Positions 1 to 10,514 of a stretch of DNA of 64,000 nucleotides are shown piece by piece (the first letter of the stretch is position 1; each line of letters opens with the position of its first letter). Source of the DNA: Trichostrongylus colubriformis. Taxonomy: Eukaryota > Nematoda > Chromadorea > Rhabditida > Trichostrongylidae. The notes below the pieces were generated by a model. That model was not told the origin of the DNA. It saw nothing but the letters and a program-made list of their open reading frames with translations, and did not search any database. Made by a program: the position numbers and the translations under genes. The DNA is taken from the NCBI GenBank assembly GCA_963978905.1, contig OZ022256.1, positions 1,161,501-1,225,500 on the forward strand. Direction: 5' to 3'.

Positions 1-1190
1 TCATGATCCCCCACCCCGTCCGTCAATTGCGGCTCTTCGAGGAATCCTCGACTCCCGGTGTACCCTGATAGGAGGGGCTGGTTGTGGCATAGCCATCTTT
101 AGTGCAGCTGCACGCGATATCTATGCTATCGCGCACAGCGACAAAGCTTCAGCACGCCCCCGACAATGGAGCCTTCTCACGCACAGGAAGAATGGAAAAC
201 TCACCGGCGTCTGCATGCGGCGCGTGGTGGGTAATTTCACAGCCACCGCGCGGCGACCGGTGAGCGATGACCTGCTCCCATTGCGCTTCAGTGAGAGTAA
301 CTTGTTCTCATTCTCTTCGGATGGCTCTTCCTTTTACCACTTATTTTTACCACTGTATGTCTCCTCGCGTAATTATATATCCGACGGAGGAACACGGAAG
401 CTCCTGAAGCTCCTATATTTTTAGGCTTAATTAGGTGAACCAATTCACAAAGCTGAACAGGTTCGCCACACCAGAATGATCAGCTTTCGCAACAATGACA
501 TAACTAAGCTTGCCGGGGCGTTGTGCGCTCGCACCTCATGTATTGGCAAAGTGTTAGGAAGGTTACCCTTATTGGAACACAATGGTAGGAGCACTACGCC
601 CGTTGTCGCGTCGCGCGGTGGACCCAACACATGCGGGCGCCGGTGAGTTTCACGGGAAGCCTCACACACGTCTTAGGAAACGAAGTAGTTATTCTGTTTG
701 GGTTATTTTCGTCGTTTATACGGAACTGTTCAAATCTCCTCATCGCTAAACAAGATTCTGCCTCACTGGGATCAATTACCATGCGTATTGCCATGTGCAA
801 CATGAAGTTCAACACAATTCGAGTGGAAAATATGAAAGCGGAAGAAAATGCGGCTGCTCCGAGAGTAATGAAACAATGCCACAGAATTTTTACGACCGTC
901 AGGCCGCTGGCGCATCATCCAAGATGGGCCGATGACGCATGAAACAACAACGCTGGATGTAATGATGGTAAAAAAACATGAAGCTATTTAGGCATGTAGG
1001 GATGAAGGGTAACCCAAGATGTCTACAAATGTTTAATAAAGGATTGTAAATGGCAAGTACATAAGATAGTACACAAAAGAATCATCCCTGCAAAAATGTA
1101 TATCAGTATCATGGGTTCACTTCGCAATAACTAAAGGAACACGTTAGAAGTCCGAATCACACCTGATAGGAACAGAAAAGGGACACTCTG
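1..1190. other. No recognisable gene
   Basis: The open frames here are short, lie on both strands, and show no motif or convincing splice structure. I see no named repeat. The stretch ends where the Penelope-like element begins. Confidence 0.4.
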
Positions 1191-1237
1191 GCTAGTTTGT
1201 TGTTAAGCCTTCCAAGATTCACGATCTTATTTATTCG

Positions 1238-1275
1238 AGGCTAACGTTTCGGCGTCTTCGCCTTCTTCAGAGCCT
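1238..1275 (-). ncRNA. Hammerhead ribozyme motif of the Penelope-like element
   Basis: Read on the minus strand, this 38-nt segment has a 5-bp stem I (AGGCT with AGCCT), then the core CUGAAGA (fits CUGANGA), then stem II GGCG-AAGA-CGCC, then GAAA, a minimal stem III (C-G), and a GUU cleavage triplet before the 3' strand of stem I. Every conserved core position is present. Stem III is extremely short, as reported for hammerheads of Penelope-like elements, which are thought to act as dimers. Self-cleavage is inferred from the fold, not shown. Confidence 0.7.
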
Positions 1276-1502
1276 GAAAAGTCGAAAAGAACTTGAGACC
1301 TAATTCAATCCAAGACTTTCACAATCCCGAGAACTTTTCAACAGAGTACTAAACCAGCTCTCGGTATCGATCGATCGAAGGGTGGCATGGGCTCACCTTG
1401 GTATTTGCGACCGGGGCGCGAGATGGACCACCAGCAGGACAACTTCTTAGTAGACTGAGGAGCAGTACCTCCACCTCTACGACCTCAACCTCGTGTAGTA
1501 GG

Positions 1503-2876
1503 TCAAAACTTACAGAGGCTAAGGAAGGGCGCGAGGTCACGGGTTATGGCCACACATTCCTCTTTCCTGTTTATTTTAGGGTCTTTTGCTGTAATCCAAA
1601 ATGCCTCCAGTGTTTTTCGCGCGGTGGTTTCGGGTTCGAGTGCCAGGATGGTGACTGAGACTGCAAATTCGGTATCTCCATGGCACTGAACACGATGCAT
1701 ACCCAAGGGAGTCTGGGTCTTTGACCTCTTAAGACCCTCCAGGTGTTCCTTAACTCGCGTGCGGAGGGGACGCCCTGTTTCACCCACATATTCACTGCCG
1801 CAGGCCTGGCAACGGATCAGATAGATTGCCCCCAGCTTCATGCAGTCACCCTTCTTGTTGAAGGGGCAGACGACACAATCAGGGGTGTCACACAAGCTGT
1901 CGTACAAGCGGTTTCGGACCAGCTGCCTCCTGAGGTTTTCTGGAGGTATCTCCACAATCCTGACATCCTGTTGTAGATCACATCTGTGCAAACTGGCCCT
2001 GATCGCTTTGCTCATTTCTTCAGAAATGAATGGCAAGAAAAAGGACACTTTATCGATCGGTGCTCTTGCCGGATCTCGACAAGGTGTGTGATACCCCCCG
2101 CGCTGCGAACCCGTGTAAGGGTACCCATTGGATCGTGCAATGTTATGGGCCATGTTCAGCGATTCCTTTTTAAGTTCCGCATCCGAGGCAGTTCTGAACA
2201 TACTGCCGACTACAGCCTGCTTCATTCTCACAGGGTGGGCCGGATGGTAGTGAATTAAGATATTCTTATTGCTGGGTTTCCGATACCATTTGGTCCTGAA
2301 TGTTCCGTTCGAATGCTGAATTTGCACATTGAGAAACGGTAACCAGTTCTCTCTAGGCTTCTCTCTCGTGAAGTGTATACGATCAGCCTGATCATTCAAA
2401 AGGTCGAAACACGCGTCCATTTCTTGTTGGGTAGAGCACATAATAATGCAGTCGTCGATGTAACGCATGCATAGAACTGGCTTGCGATCTATCACCGGTC
2501 TCTCAACTTTGGCCATGAAGGCTATGGCTAGCACTGGGGCTAGATGCTGGCCCATGGCCAAACCTCTAAGTTGTTTGTAGTACTCGCCCGACCACCTGAA
2601 GATCGAACACTTGAGGCACTCATCCAGCATGGACATTATCTGTAAAATTGAAAACCGATACAGGTTGAGAGTGCGCTCATGCTCGCACAGTACATTGTAT
2701 GTAGCCTCCAACGCTGCCTCATTTGACACATTGGTGTATAACGCCGTAGCATCAAACGATTCCATGACGACTTCTTCTTGGAGACTGGTACTGGACAACT
2801 TATCAAGCATTCTAAGAAAAGGGACAGTCTGCAAAGAAGCGCGGGTTAAACGAAAGGCAAGACAGTCGAAAAAAAA
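1503..2876 (-). CDS. Reverse transcriptase with GIY-YIG endonuclease (Penelope-like), N-terminally truncated
   Basis: Copies element RNA into DNA and nicks target DNA. Counting from position 2834, RT motif A is ESFDATALYTNV (25-36), motif B is GLAMGQHLAP (91-100) and motif C is the catalytic RYIDDC (124-129). A cysteine cluster (C315, C320, C323, C331) precedes the GIY-YIG domain, with AIYLI (336-340), EYVGETGRPLRTR (348-360), EH (363-364) and the likely catalytic Glu in ARKTLEAFW (405-413). The frame is intact to its TGA. Upstream it stays open to 2876, where a TGA stops it, so the RT fingers region is absent and there is no plausible ATG. It is therefore probably a dead copy despite intact catalytic residues. 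The hammerhead lies downstream on the same strand. Confidence 0.88.
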   Translation of the reverse strand, partial: FFFDCLAFRLTRASLQTVPFLRMLDKLSSTSLQEEVVMESFDATALYTNVSNEAALEATYNVLCEHERTLNLYRFSILQIMSMLDECLKCSIFRWSGEYYKQLRGLAMGQHLAPVLAIAFMAKVERPVIDRKPVLCMRYIDDCIIMCSTQQEMDACFDLLNDQADRIHFTREKPRENWLPFLNVQIQHSNGTFRTKWYRKPSNKNILIHYHPAHPVRMKQAVVGSMFRTASDAELKKESLNMAHNIARSNGYPYTGSQRGGYHTPCRDPARAPIDKVSFFLPFISEEMSKAIRASLHRCDLQQDVRIVEIPPENLRRQLVRNRLYDSLCDTPDCVVCPFNKKGDCMKLGAIYLIRCQACGSEYVGETGRPLRTRVKEHLEGLKRSKTQTPLGMHRVQCHGDTEFAVSVTILALEPETTARKTLEAFWITAKDPKINRKEECVAITRDLAPFLSLCKF

Positions 2877-2889
2877 TCATACGCCGGTA

Positions 2890-3719
2890 TAGCAGCATAC
2901 ATCATTTCAACGCCTTGAGCTAAAGTCCGAAACTATCTATACGGATGAGAAAGCGTGTAACCCATTATTTCCAGTTATGAGCTTTTTAAAATACCAGAAT
3001 CCTTCACGTCTCCCCGGAGAATACCTGGATCCTCAATCACAACTATCACCTCAACCTATGAGACAAAGGTATTTGAGAAATCGTTTCGAAATTGTATTCC
3101 TTATTAAACCATCGAACTCGATTCTTTCAAGTGTCGTTACCGCGCGTCGCAAGTCGCTATACCTTACTCAAAGGGCACCCATTCATTTCTCCTAATTTTT
3201 TCACTCCTTATTCCAAACATTTTCAGTTGTTAACGATAAGAACAGTATGCATACCCATAAGAGTAGGGAAAGGTATAATTACACAACCACACATTTTTAC
3301 CATACGGCAAATAGAAGTTTTCAGCATTTCGCAGCCCCCTCCAAAACCCTCATCCCGTAACCTAGGACTTGTCCCGAGTCTCTTGCTGAAGTTCTTGTTT
3401 GCATTCGCACTCAATGATGAACGGGAGCATGACTTTTCAATGCCAACCAGCAGATCTTTGAGCGTTCCACAAAAGTTACAGTCAAATACCCAAAACGTAA
3501 AAACAATGGCAACAATCTCTCCGCGTGACCATTTTGTCAGTGTTAGTCATTATCGAATTACCAACAACTGCAGCATTCATTTCTCCAAGGGAATGTGCAC
3601 ATCCCAATACGGCTTTAAAGAAACAAGGAGCTATTCTGGAAACGTTTAACGTGGGTCAATTTAGGTGGCGCTGAATTGAGGACGCTAGCGGAGAGGAGGC
3701 AGGGGTGGAACTTGTCGAA
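2890..3719. other. No recognisable gene
   Basis: Only short overlapping frames without motifs, and no clear repeat structure. Confidence 0.4.
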
Positions 3720-3723
3720 TTAA

Positions 3724-4140
3724 AGTAATCGTGCACGGGAAAATGAGTTTCGCAGTTACCCATATACTTATGCTGCAAAATCAGGACCGCATGCAAAATT
3801 TTACGCGAAAAAGTGAGAATCCTGCAACGATACAGCTTCTCAAAGTGGCGGTCGGGAGGGCGAGTCCTCCGAGTAAGAACCCGCTCCGTCATCCGCCGCG
3901 GTGGAGGCGCAAAGTGGGAAGAGAAAATCACCTAAACAGTCCCATCTCTGTCTCCAACCGCGAGTCATGACGGGACAGGCACTTATTCAGAGGCTCCGCC
4001 CCTTCGGACGCCACTTTGAGGGCTGTATCTTTGTCGGCTTCTCACTTTTTCGCGTTGAACTTTGTATGCGGCCCACATGGAGCAAGCACAACATAAATGT
4101 ATGGGTGATAGAGAAACCAATTTTTCCGTGCACGATTCCT
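3724..4140. mobile_element. TTAA-type foldback element, copy 1
   Basis: Inverted-repeat element with ends resembling AGTAATCGTGCACGG and its complement. Both arms carry the internal words ATGAGTTT, ACCCATATA and GCATGCAAAATTTTACGCG in degraded form. It is flanked on the left by TTAA (3720-3723) and on the right by TCAA. Better preserved relatives are at 50116-50543, 52455-52880 and 29495-29916. No protein is encoded, so it is a non-autonomous element. Confidence 0.75.
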
Positions 4141-4294
4141 TCAAACAGCAACAAGACCTTCACATCACCGATGTATTAACAAAATATATACCATATACAG
4201 ATATAGATACCTTTTCGAACCGTAGGGTGATGTTCCTAATCATCATTAATGTGAAGGCATCCAGTTTTCAATATACAACCAGTTCCCCCTCACT

Positions 4295-4393
4295 GCTTTC
4301 GTTCCCATACCTCAGGTGGTACACGGATACAAAAAACAGTAATGTCAAATGTTTTTTGTATCCGTGTACCACCTGAGGTATGGGAACGAAAGC
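4295..4393. repeat. 99-bp near-perfect palindrome
   Basis: An arm of about 42 bp (starting GCTTTCGTTCCC) is followed by a 14-bp spacer and its exact complement, ending GGGAACGAAAGC. I see no mismatch in the arms. It could extrude as a cruciform or form a long RNA hairpin. No other copy was noticed in the window. Confidence 0.9.
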
Positions 4394-4697
4394 AAAGAAG
4401 AGGTATTCGACCCATTATAACTGGTCATACGGGAGAGATGACAGCTGTTACTATCTCTGTAACTGAATGAATGTTATCATTCGAATGTGCTATTAGGGCA
4501 GAAAATTCGCGATGCGGCGTCATGCATGCGAGGCATGGTGAAGCTATGCGCGCCCTATTGGATGGGTTCGCAAGCGATATTGGTACTCCATGCCATACTC
4601 ATAGGCGTAATCCGTTCAGGACTCAAATACTACGCCGCCCCTATCTTGCACCATTCCTTCGCCCAACAAAAGTGTCCACGCAAATTTTCTATCTTAA

Positions 4698-4905
4698 AGG
4701 CATCAGAAGGGGTAAATTTGGCAGACTGTGGAATATAAAAGAAAGGGCTCAGCAGTGTAACAGTAGAAAAAGAACAAAATACTACTGCAGAAAAATCGAG
4801 AAGTAGGAACCCGAAAACCCCGTTCTCTCTGGAGCCCCTCTGTGCCACTAGCCGAGGGCAGACTGCAGTCGAGGGAGGGCTAAATCAGCCGACCGTGAAC
4901 GTCAC
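4698..4905. repeat. Dispersed repeat fragment after TTAA
   Basis: Starts AGGCATCAGAAGGGG right after a TTAA and runs through a segment with CCCCTCTGTGCCACTAGCCG. Related sequence occurs at about 48250-48480 and 51780-51910, and inverted at about 36590-36830. Boundaries are uncertain and no coding capacity is seen. Confidence 0.5.
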
Positions 4906-5560
4906 AATGTCCTAAGCGACAGCTCGCCCGGCTTATGAACTGCAGAACGACACACTGTGCTCTGGAATTGTGATAAAACTCCAAGCCGCGCTTTTTCGAT
5001 GCGAGCTTCGCTACAAATCACCTCCTCTGAAGTAGAATGTTTTCTGTCTTCGGGGAAGATGTGATCCCATTTCTCTTTTTCTCCTTACCCCACTTACTGT
5101 TTTATGGCACACACATCATTCACTTGAACTTTTCTGTCTAATGCTAGCCACAGTGCTCACTGATGCAGAGCGCTTAAAGGCTAATGAGCACTCGTGATTA
5201 GCCTTGTGGTGCAGCAACATTCCCACGTGGTTCGGGAGATCACTCACCCAGTGATCTTAATTTTGGTGCCAACTGTTTACACACCCACGAGCGTGCTTCG
5301 CTATTCCAATGATCACGAGTCAATTCTTTAAGGCTAGAATGAGCACTGGCTATGAATATTGATCCCGGTGGACTGCATTTTGAGAAATGAGGGATTTCAG
5401 GCAATGTGCAATGAGTACGAAACTCCAGACAAGAAAGAGTTGCGTGGTCATTCAATCAGTGGACACACTGGGCAGGGTTAATGCTTAGAAAGAATAGGTG
5501 CGTGATTAGAGCAACCTAAGCCGAAAATAAGGAAGCGCTCTCAACTAGAACAAAAGCTAA
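4906..5560. other. No recognisable gene
   Basis: No motif or repeat family recognised. Open frames are short and unsupported. Confidence 0.4.
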
Positions 5561-5691
5561 CACCGTGATATCTCGTGGCCAGATTTTGGTGGAGCCGTGG
5601 TATCTCGTGAATCGCCTCTGAGGTGAGTTGCCGTGATAACTCGTGGCTGGATTTTGGTGGAGCCGTGATATCTCGTGAATCGCCTCTGAGG
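5561..5691. repeat. Minisatellite, left part of the interrupted array
   Basis: About two units of the 59-68 bp repeat that dominates 7403-9715. The last eight bases (CTCTGAGG, 5684-5691) are the target duplication of the hAT-like element that follows. Confidence 0.9.
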
Positions 5692-7402
5692 CAGGGTCAA
5701 ACCTCCGTTGAGGAATCCTCAACGGGGGGGGGTCGTGATTGGTCCGCTAGGAGGAGGGGGGTCGTAATCGTTGAGGTAGGCAGTGATCAACAGAATTTAT
5801 CGGGCTGAGGGCCTAAAGTATAAGGGGAGGAATGATAAAACCGATTAATTGGGTTCGAACCCGAAACTAGTTTAACTTAATCATCATGGAATCCTCATGC
5901 ATGGCGCGATCCGCAACCGGTCGACACCAATAACCCTTTCGTTGTTCCGCTGACACCGACACCAGGTACAGAGACATCTCCGAAATTCACCGATTAACCG
6001 TAGGGAGCGTTATCTATCCGAGGCACCACCGTAGATGGACACTCCAAAAACAATGGGATGAAAACGAAAAATTAGGTGATATGGACTTCTTTCATATCTT
6101 ACTACGATTGCAAGTACGTGATCTGGTGTTAGCGGCTACTATGCGGATCGGAAAAACGTTTGTATTCATTGAGAATGTGGAGAAATCCTCATGCATGGCG
6201 CATCCCACAGAGAAGCTGACCGACGCTTCTCGCCCTCCCACTAGGCCTTCGAGAGCGATGGATGCATACTAGAGAAATTTCAGTAACAATGAATCAATTT
6301 TTCGGAAGAATCTTGGGAAGATCTCGCGAATTCGACGAAAAAAGTTTTCCTCAACTGGCTTTCTTGAATTTTTCTTGCTTCTTTTTGAAGATACGGCATA
6401 GCTCAGGTAGTCATTCGAAAGCGGCAAACCTCGCTGACCCCGTACTCTCAAAAAATGCACTCATATGGTTAAGCTTGAAAGAAGTTATGACCATTTGAAG
6501 TGGAACACTTCAATTTTTCAAAATTCTCCTCATCTAATCCTCATCTGGCTTCCCTCGAAATCAAACTTCCTTCGTTTTGAAGATAAAGCATAGCTCAGGT
6601 AGTCATTCGAAAGCGGAAACCTCGCAGATTCCGATTCACCAAAACGCACTCATATGGTCAAGTTTGAAGGAAGTTATGACCATTTGAAAAGAAACACTTC
6701 GAAATTTTGCTTATCTAATCCTCTACGGGAAACCCATATCGAGAAATAGGCAAGTATTAGGGGAAGCAAACGGCCAATATTTGGGTCTAATGAAGTTATT
6801 AGGAAAATAGCTTACATCTGTTCGAAAGATGGGTTCTAGGTAAAGTTTGAGGTATTCGAATGTGTGCAAACTTAGTATGTAGAAGATACCGCGCTCCATC
6901 GTGATCGCCGCGTCGCAGCCGCAGCAGCGGCTCGCGATCAGATGGGCAGCGTATTACATGACTCCTATTTAGCTTTTCTTTTGACTTTTGACTTTTCTAT
7001 TCTTATTTTTTCATCATTTATCCTTGCCGCATAGAGCCTTTGCATGACTTCTAAGCCTTCCTATTTGTCATCAGAGCACGAGCACATCACCAATGGTCGG
7101 CGTCGTTCGTTTCTATAGATAAGTATCGGAATCGTTGGGGTCTTACTTAGACGATTGTTTTGCAATATGAGCACTGAGTTTTGATAGGTTCTTATTTCTC
7201 TCATTTGTCAGGAGTTTGGTTTGGCTTCAGTGTTTTTTTTACCATAAGCTCTTAATTTCCTTGGTGGATCGCACTGGCTTGGTAGAAACCACAGAAGAAG
7301 CGGAACCTGAAGAAGGGGGGGGGGTCGTATTAAGGCCCCCTTTTTTTAAGGGGGGGGGTTCGTATTTTTTGAAAATTTCCCTCAACTGGACGCTTGACCC
7401 TG
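5692..7402. mobile_element. hAT-like non-autonomous element, copy A, inserted in a minisatellite
   Basis: Starts CAGGGTCAAAC and ends GCTTGACCCTG (inverted termini), with an 8-bp flanking duplication (CTCTGAGG left, CCCTGAGG right, one mismatch). Length 1711 bp. Copies at 34875-36586 and 53175-54729 share the same ends, so the boundaries are firm. Near each end are two poly-G tracts followed by TCGTA/TTCGTA. An internal segment of about 190 bp (around 6380-6720) is tandemly duplicated. No transposase was recognised. The 8-bp duplication and CAGGG ends point to the hAT superfamily. Confidence 0.9.
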
Positions 7403-9715
7403 CCCTGAGGTGAGTTGCCGTGATAACTCGTGATTGGATTTTGGTGGAGCCATGATAACTCGTGAACCGCCTCTGAGGTGAGTTGCCGTGATAACTCGTG
7501 GCTGGATTTTGGCAGAGCCGTGATAACTCGTGAACCGCCTCTGAGGTGAGTTGCCGTGATGACTCGTGGCTGGATTTTGGTGAAGCCGTGATATCTCCTC
7601 TGAGGTAGAGTTGCCGTGATAACTCGTGGCTGGATTTTGGTGGAGCCGTGATATCTCGTGAATCGCCTCTGAGGTGAGTTGCCGTGATAACTCGTGGCTG
7701 GATTTTGGTGAAGCCGTGATATCGCCTCTGAGGTGAGTTGCCGTGATAACTCGTGGCTGGATTTTGGTGGAGCCGTGATATCTCGTGAATCGCCTCTGAG
7801 GTGAGTTGCCGTGATAACTCGTGGCTGGATTTTGGTGGAGCCATGATAACTCGTGAACCGCCTCTGAGGTAGAGTTGCCGTGATAACTCGTGGCTAGATT
7901 TTGGTGGAGCCGTGATATCGTCTCTGAGGTAGAGTTGCCGTGATATCTCGTGGCTGGATTTTGGTGGAGCCGTGATAACTCGTGAACCGCCTCTGAGGTG
8001 AGTTGCCGTGATAACTCGTGCCTGGATTTTGGCAGAGCCGTGATATCGCCTCTGAGGTAGAGTTGCCGTGATAACTCGTGGCTAGATTTTGGTGGAGCCA
8101 TGATAACTCGTGAACCGCCTCTGAGGTGAGTTGCCGTGATAACTCGTGGCTGGATTTTGGCAGAGCCGTGATAACTCGTGAACCGCTCTGAGGTGAGTTG
8201 CCGTGATGACTCGTGGCTGGATTTTGGTGAAGCCGTGATATCTCCTCTGAGGTAGAGTTGCCGTGATAACTCGTGGCTGGATTTTGGTGGAGCCGTGATA
8301 TCTCGTGAATCGCCTCTGAGGTGAGTTGCCGTGATAACTCGTGGCTGGATTTTGGTGGAGCCGTGATATCTCGTGAATCGCCTCTGAGGTGAGTTGCCGT
8401 GATAACTCGTGGCTGGATTTTGGTGAAGCCGTGATATCGCCTCTGAGGTGAGTTGCCGTGATAACTCGTGGCTGGATTTTGGTGGAGCCGTGATATCTCG
8501 TGAATCGCCTCTGAGGTGAGTTGCCGTGATAACTCGTGGCTGGATTTTGGTGGAGCCATGATAACTCGTGAACCGCCTCTGAGGTAGAGTTGCCGTGATA
8601 ACTCGTGGCTAGATTTTGGTGGAGCCGTGATATCGTCTCTGAGGTAGAGTTGCCGTGATATCTCGTGGCTGGATTTTGGTGGAGCCGTGATAACTCGTGA
8701 ACCGCCTCTGAGGTGAGTTGCCGTGATAACTCGTGCCTGGATTTTGGCAGAGCCGTGATATCGCCTCTGAGGTAGAGTTGCCGTGATAACTCGTGGCTAG
8801 ATTTTGGTGGAGCCATGATAACTCGTGAACCGCCTCTGAGGTGAGTTGCCGTGATAACTCGTGGCTGGATTTTGGTGGAGCCGTGATATCGCCTCTGAGG
8901 TAGAGTTGCCGTGATAACTCGTGGCTGGATTTTGGTGGAGCCGTGATATCTCGTGAATCGCCTCCGAGGTGAGTTGCCGTGATGACTCGTGGCTGGATTT
9001 TGGTGAAGCCGTGATATCGCCTCTGAGGTAGAGTTGCCGTGATAACTCGTGGCTGGATTTTGGTGGAGCCGTGATATCTCGTGAATCGCCTCTGAGGTGA
9101 GTTGCCGTGATAACTCGTGGCTGGATTTTGGTGGAGCCATGATAACTCGTGAACCGCCTCTGAGGTAGAGTTGCCGTGATAACTCGTGGCTAGATTTTGG
9201 TGGAGCCGTGATATCGTCTCTGAGGTAGAGTTGCCGTGATATCTCGTGGCTGGATTTTGGTGGAGCCGTGATAACTCGTGAACCGCCTCTGAGGTGAGTT
9301 GCCGTGATAACTCGTGGCTGGATTTTGGTGGAGCCGTGATATCGCCTCTGAGGTAGAGTTGCCGTGATAACTCGTGGCTAGATTTTGGTGGAGCCATGAT
9401 AACTCGTGAACCGCCTCTGAGGTGAGTTGCCGTGATAACTCGTGCCTGGATTTTGGCAGAGCCGTGATATCGTCTCTGAGGTAGAGTTGCCGTGATATCT
9501 CGTGGCTGGATTTTGGTGGAGCCGTGATATCTCGTGAATCGCCTCCGAGGTGAGTTGCCGTGATGACTCGTGGCTGGATTTTGGTGAAGCCGTGATATCG
9601 CCTCTGAGGTAGAGTTGCCGTGATAACTCGTGGCTGGATTTTGGCAGAGCCGTGATATCGCCTCTGAGGCAGAGTTGCCGTGATAACACGTGGCTGGATT
9701 TTGGTGGAGCTGTCG
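7403..9715. repeat. Minisatellite array (59-68 bp unit, about 36 units)
   Basis: Each unit carries GCCGTGATAACTCG, TGGATTTTGGTGGAGCC, GTGATATC and CCTCTGAGGTGAG. A long form (about 68 bp) contains TCTCGTGAATCG and a short form (59-61 bp) lacks part of it. Within a unit, GTGATAACTCGTG and GTGATATCTCGTG are a half-repeat. A variant with CCTGGATTTTGGCAGAG recurs at 8021, 8736 and 9445, giving a higher-order period of about 709-715 bp. The antisense strand is open in long stretches of all three frames, which I take as a property of the unit rather than a gene. Confidence 0.95.
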
Positions 9716-9940
9716 TGGTAATGTCATTCCGTGAATAGTGTCGCTTTTTTTCAAAGGAGTTCTTCTCCCATAAAGTTACAACTTCGTGTAGCATTGTATA
9801 TATCATTCGGGATAGATTACAAAACGACATGCTTAGTTTTTTTTGGCCTGTCATAATGGAGCAGATCCTCAGGCTGACGTAGTGGTTGGTTTAGCCGACA
9901 AAAATTGACCAAACCGACACTTGATTGAAATACCTATATT

Positions 9941-10108
9941 TTACTTTAGAAAAATTAACCAATCATGTGCCTCGTACTTAGCCCCGACCGCCTCTACAAC
10001 TTCCACCAATTGGTTGCTTGAGAAGACGCCTTGCTCTTTTTCCATATTTGGTTTTTCCACCACCTCGGTGACTTTCGACAATTTCTTCAAATTAAGGCGA
10101 AAAAAATT
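9941..10108 (-). pseudogene. Coding-like fragment ending HDWLIFLK (unrecognised family)
   Basis: The frame between two stops reads through VTEVVEKPN, SSNQLVEVVEAVG and ends KYEAHDWLIFLK-stop. It is related residue by residue to the opposite-strand frame at 10386-10514 (about 15 of 25 identical at the C-terminus), although beyond a shared stretch of about 20 bp the DNA differs. That suggests protein-level conservation of a real family. There is no start codon or clear acceptor, so it may be a last exon or a relic. Function is unknown. Confidence 0.4.
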
Positions 10109-10385
10109 TCAATCAAGCAGTTGAAAGAGTGGTGAAACGTCAAGTAGAGGTAATGAGTAGACACAGGGAAACATTACTGACCGGATTCCTTGAATATCTG
10201 TTCAGCAAATAAATTGTGAAATAATGTCATCTGGGCCCCTATCACATAGTTTTGCAATTCAATCTGAATCACAGCCAGATCAAAACTAAAGTATATTTTT
10301 GACAGAGCAAGAGATTCTTTGAAAAGACCATAAAGCAATGCTGAACAAGTAATCTGAAAGGTAAAGTTTCATTTTGAATACATGT

Positions 10386-10514
10386 GAGTGCTCTCGGAAA
10401 AAAAGGAACTCAGATAAAGAAGGACGTAAGGACTCGATCAATCAACTATTAGAATATGTAAAAGAGGTCGAGGATGGGTACGGGACACATGATTGGTTAA
10501 TTTTTCAAAAATAA
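10386..10514 (+). pseudogene. Coding-like fragment ending HDWLIFQK (unrecognised family)
   Basis: The frame reads KKRNSDKEGRKD, then SINQLLEYVKEVEDGY, and ends GTHDWLIFQK-stop. It is the inverted partner of 9941-10108 and shares SxNQLxExVxxVxxxY and HDWLIF. The region before the tail is charged and helix-like. No upstream exon could be assigned with confidence. It could be the C-terminal exon of a small unknown protein or of a degraded transposon gene. Confidence 0.4.

Larger units (their letters stand above)
1190..2880 (-). mobile_element. Penelope-like retroelement, 5' truncated
   Basis: A minus-strand element made of a reverse transcriptase with a GIY-YIG endonuclease (1503-2876), followed about 230 bp downstream by a hammerhead ribozyme motif (1238-1275). 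RT plus GIY-YIG plus hammerhead is the known hallmark of Penelope-like elements. The coding frame opens only just before RT motif A, so the N-terminal part of the RT is missing. I saw no terminal repeat or target duplication, so both outer limits are approximate. Confidence 0.85.

Noticed and set aside
5561..9715. CRISPR-like array
   Set aside because: Units are contiguous variants with no unique spacers, in a eukaryotic context.
7239..9854. Large minus-strand proteins of 200-380 aa
   Set aside because: They are produced by the minisatellite unit in every frame and overlap each other. No start, splice or domain evidence.
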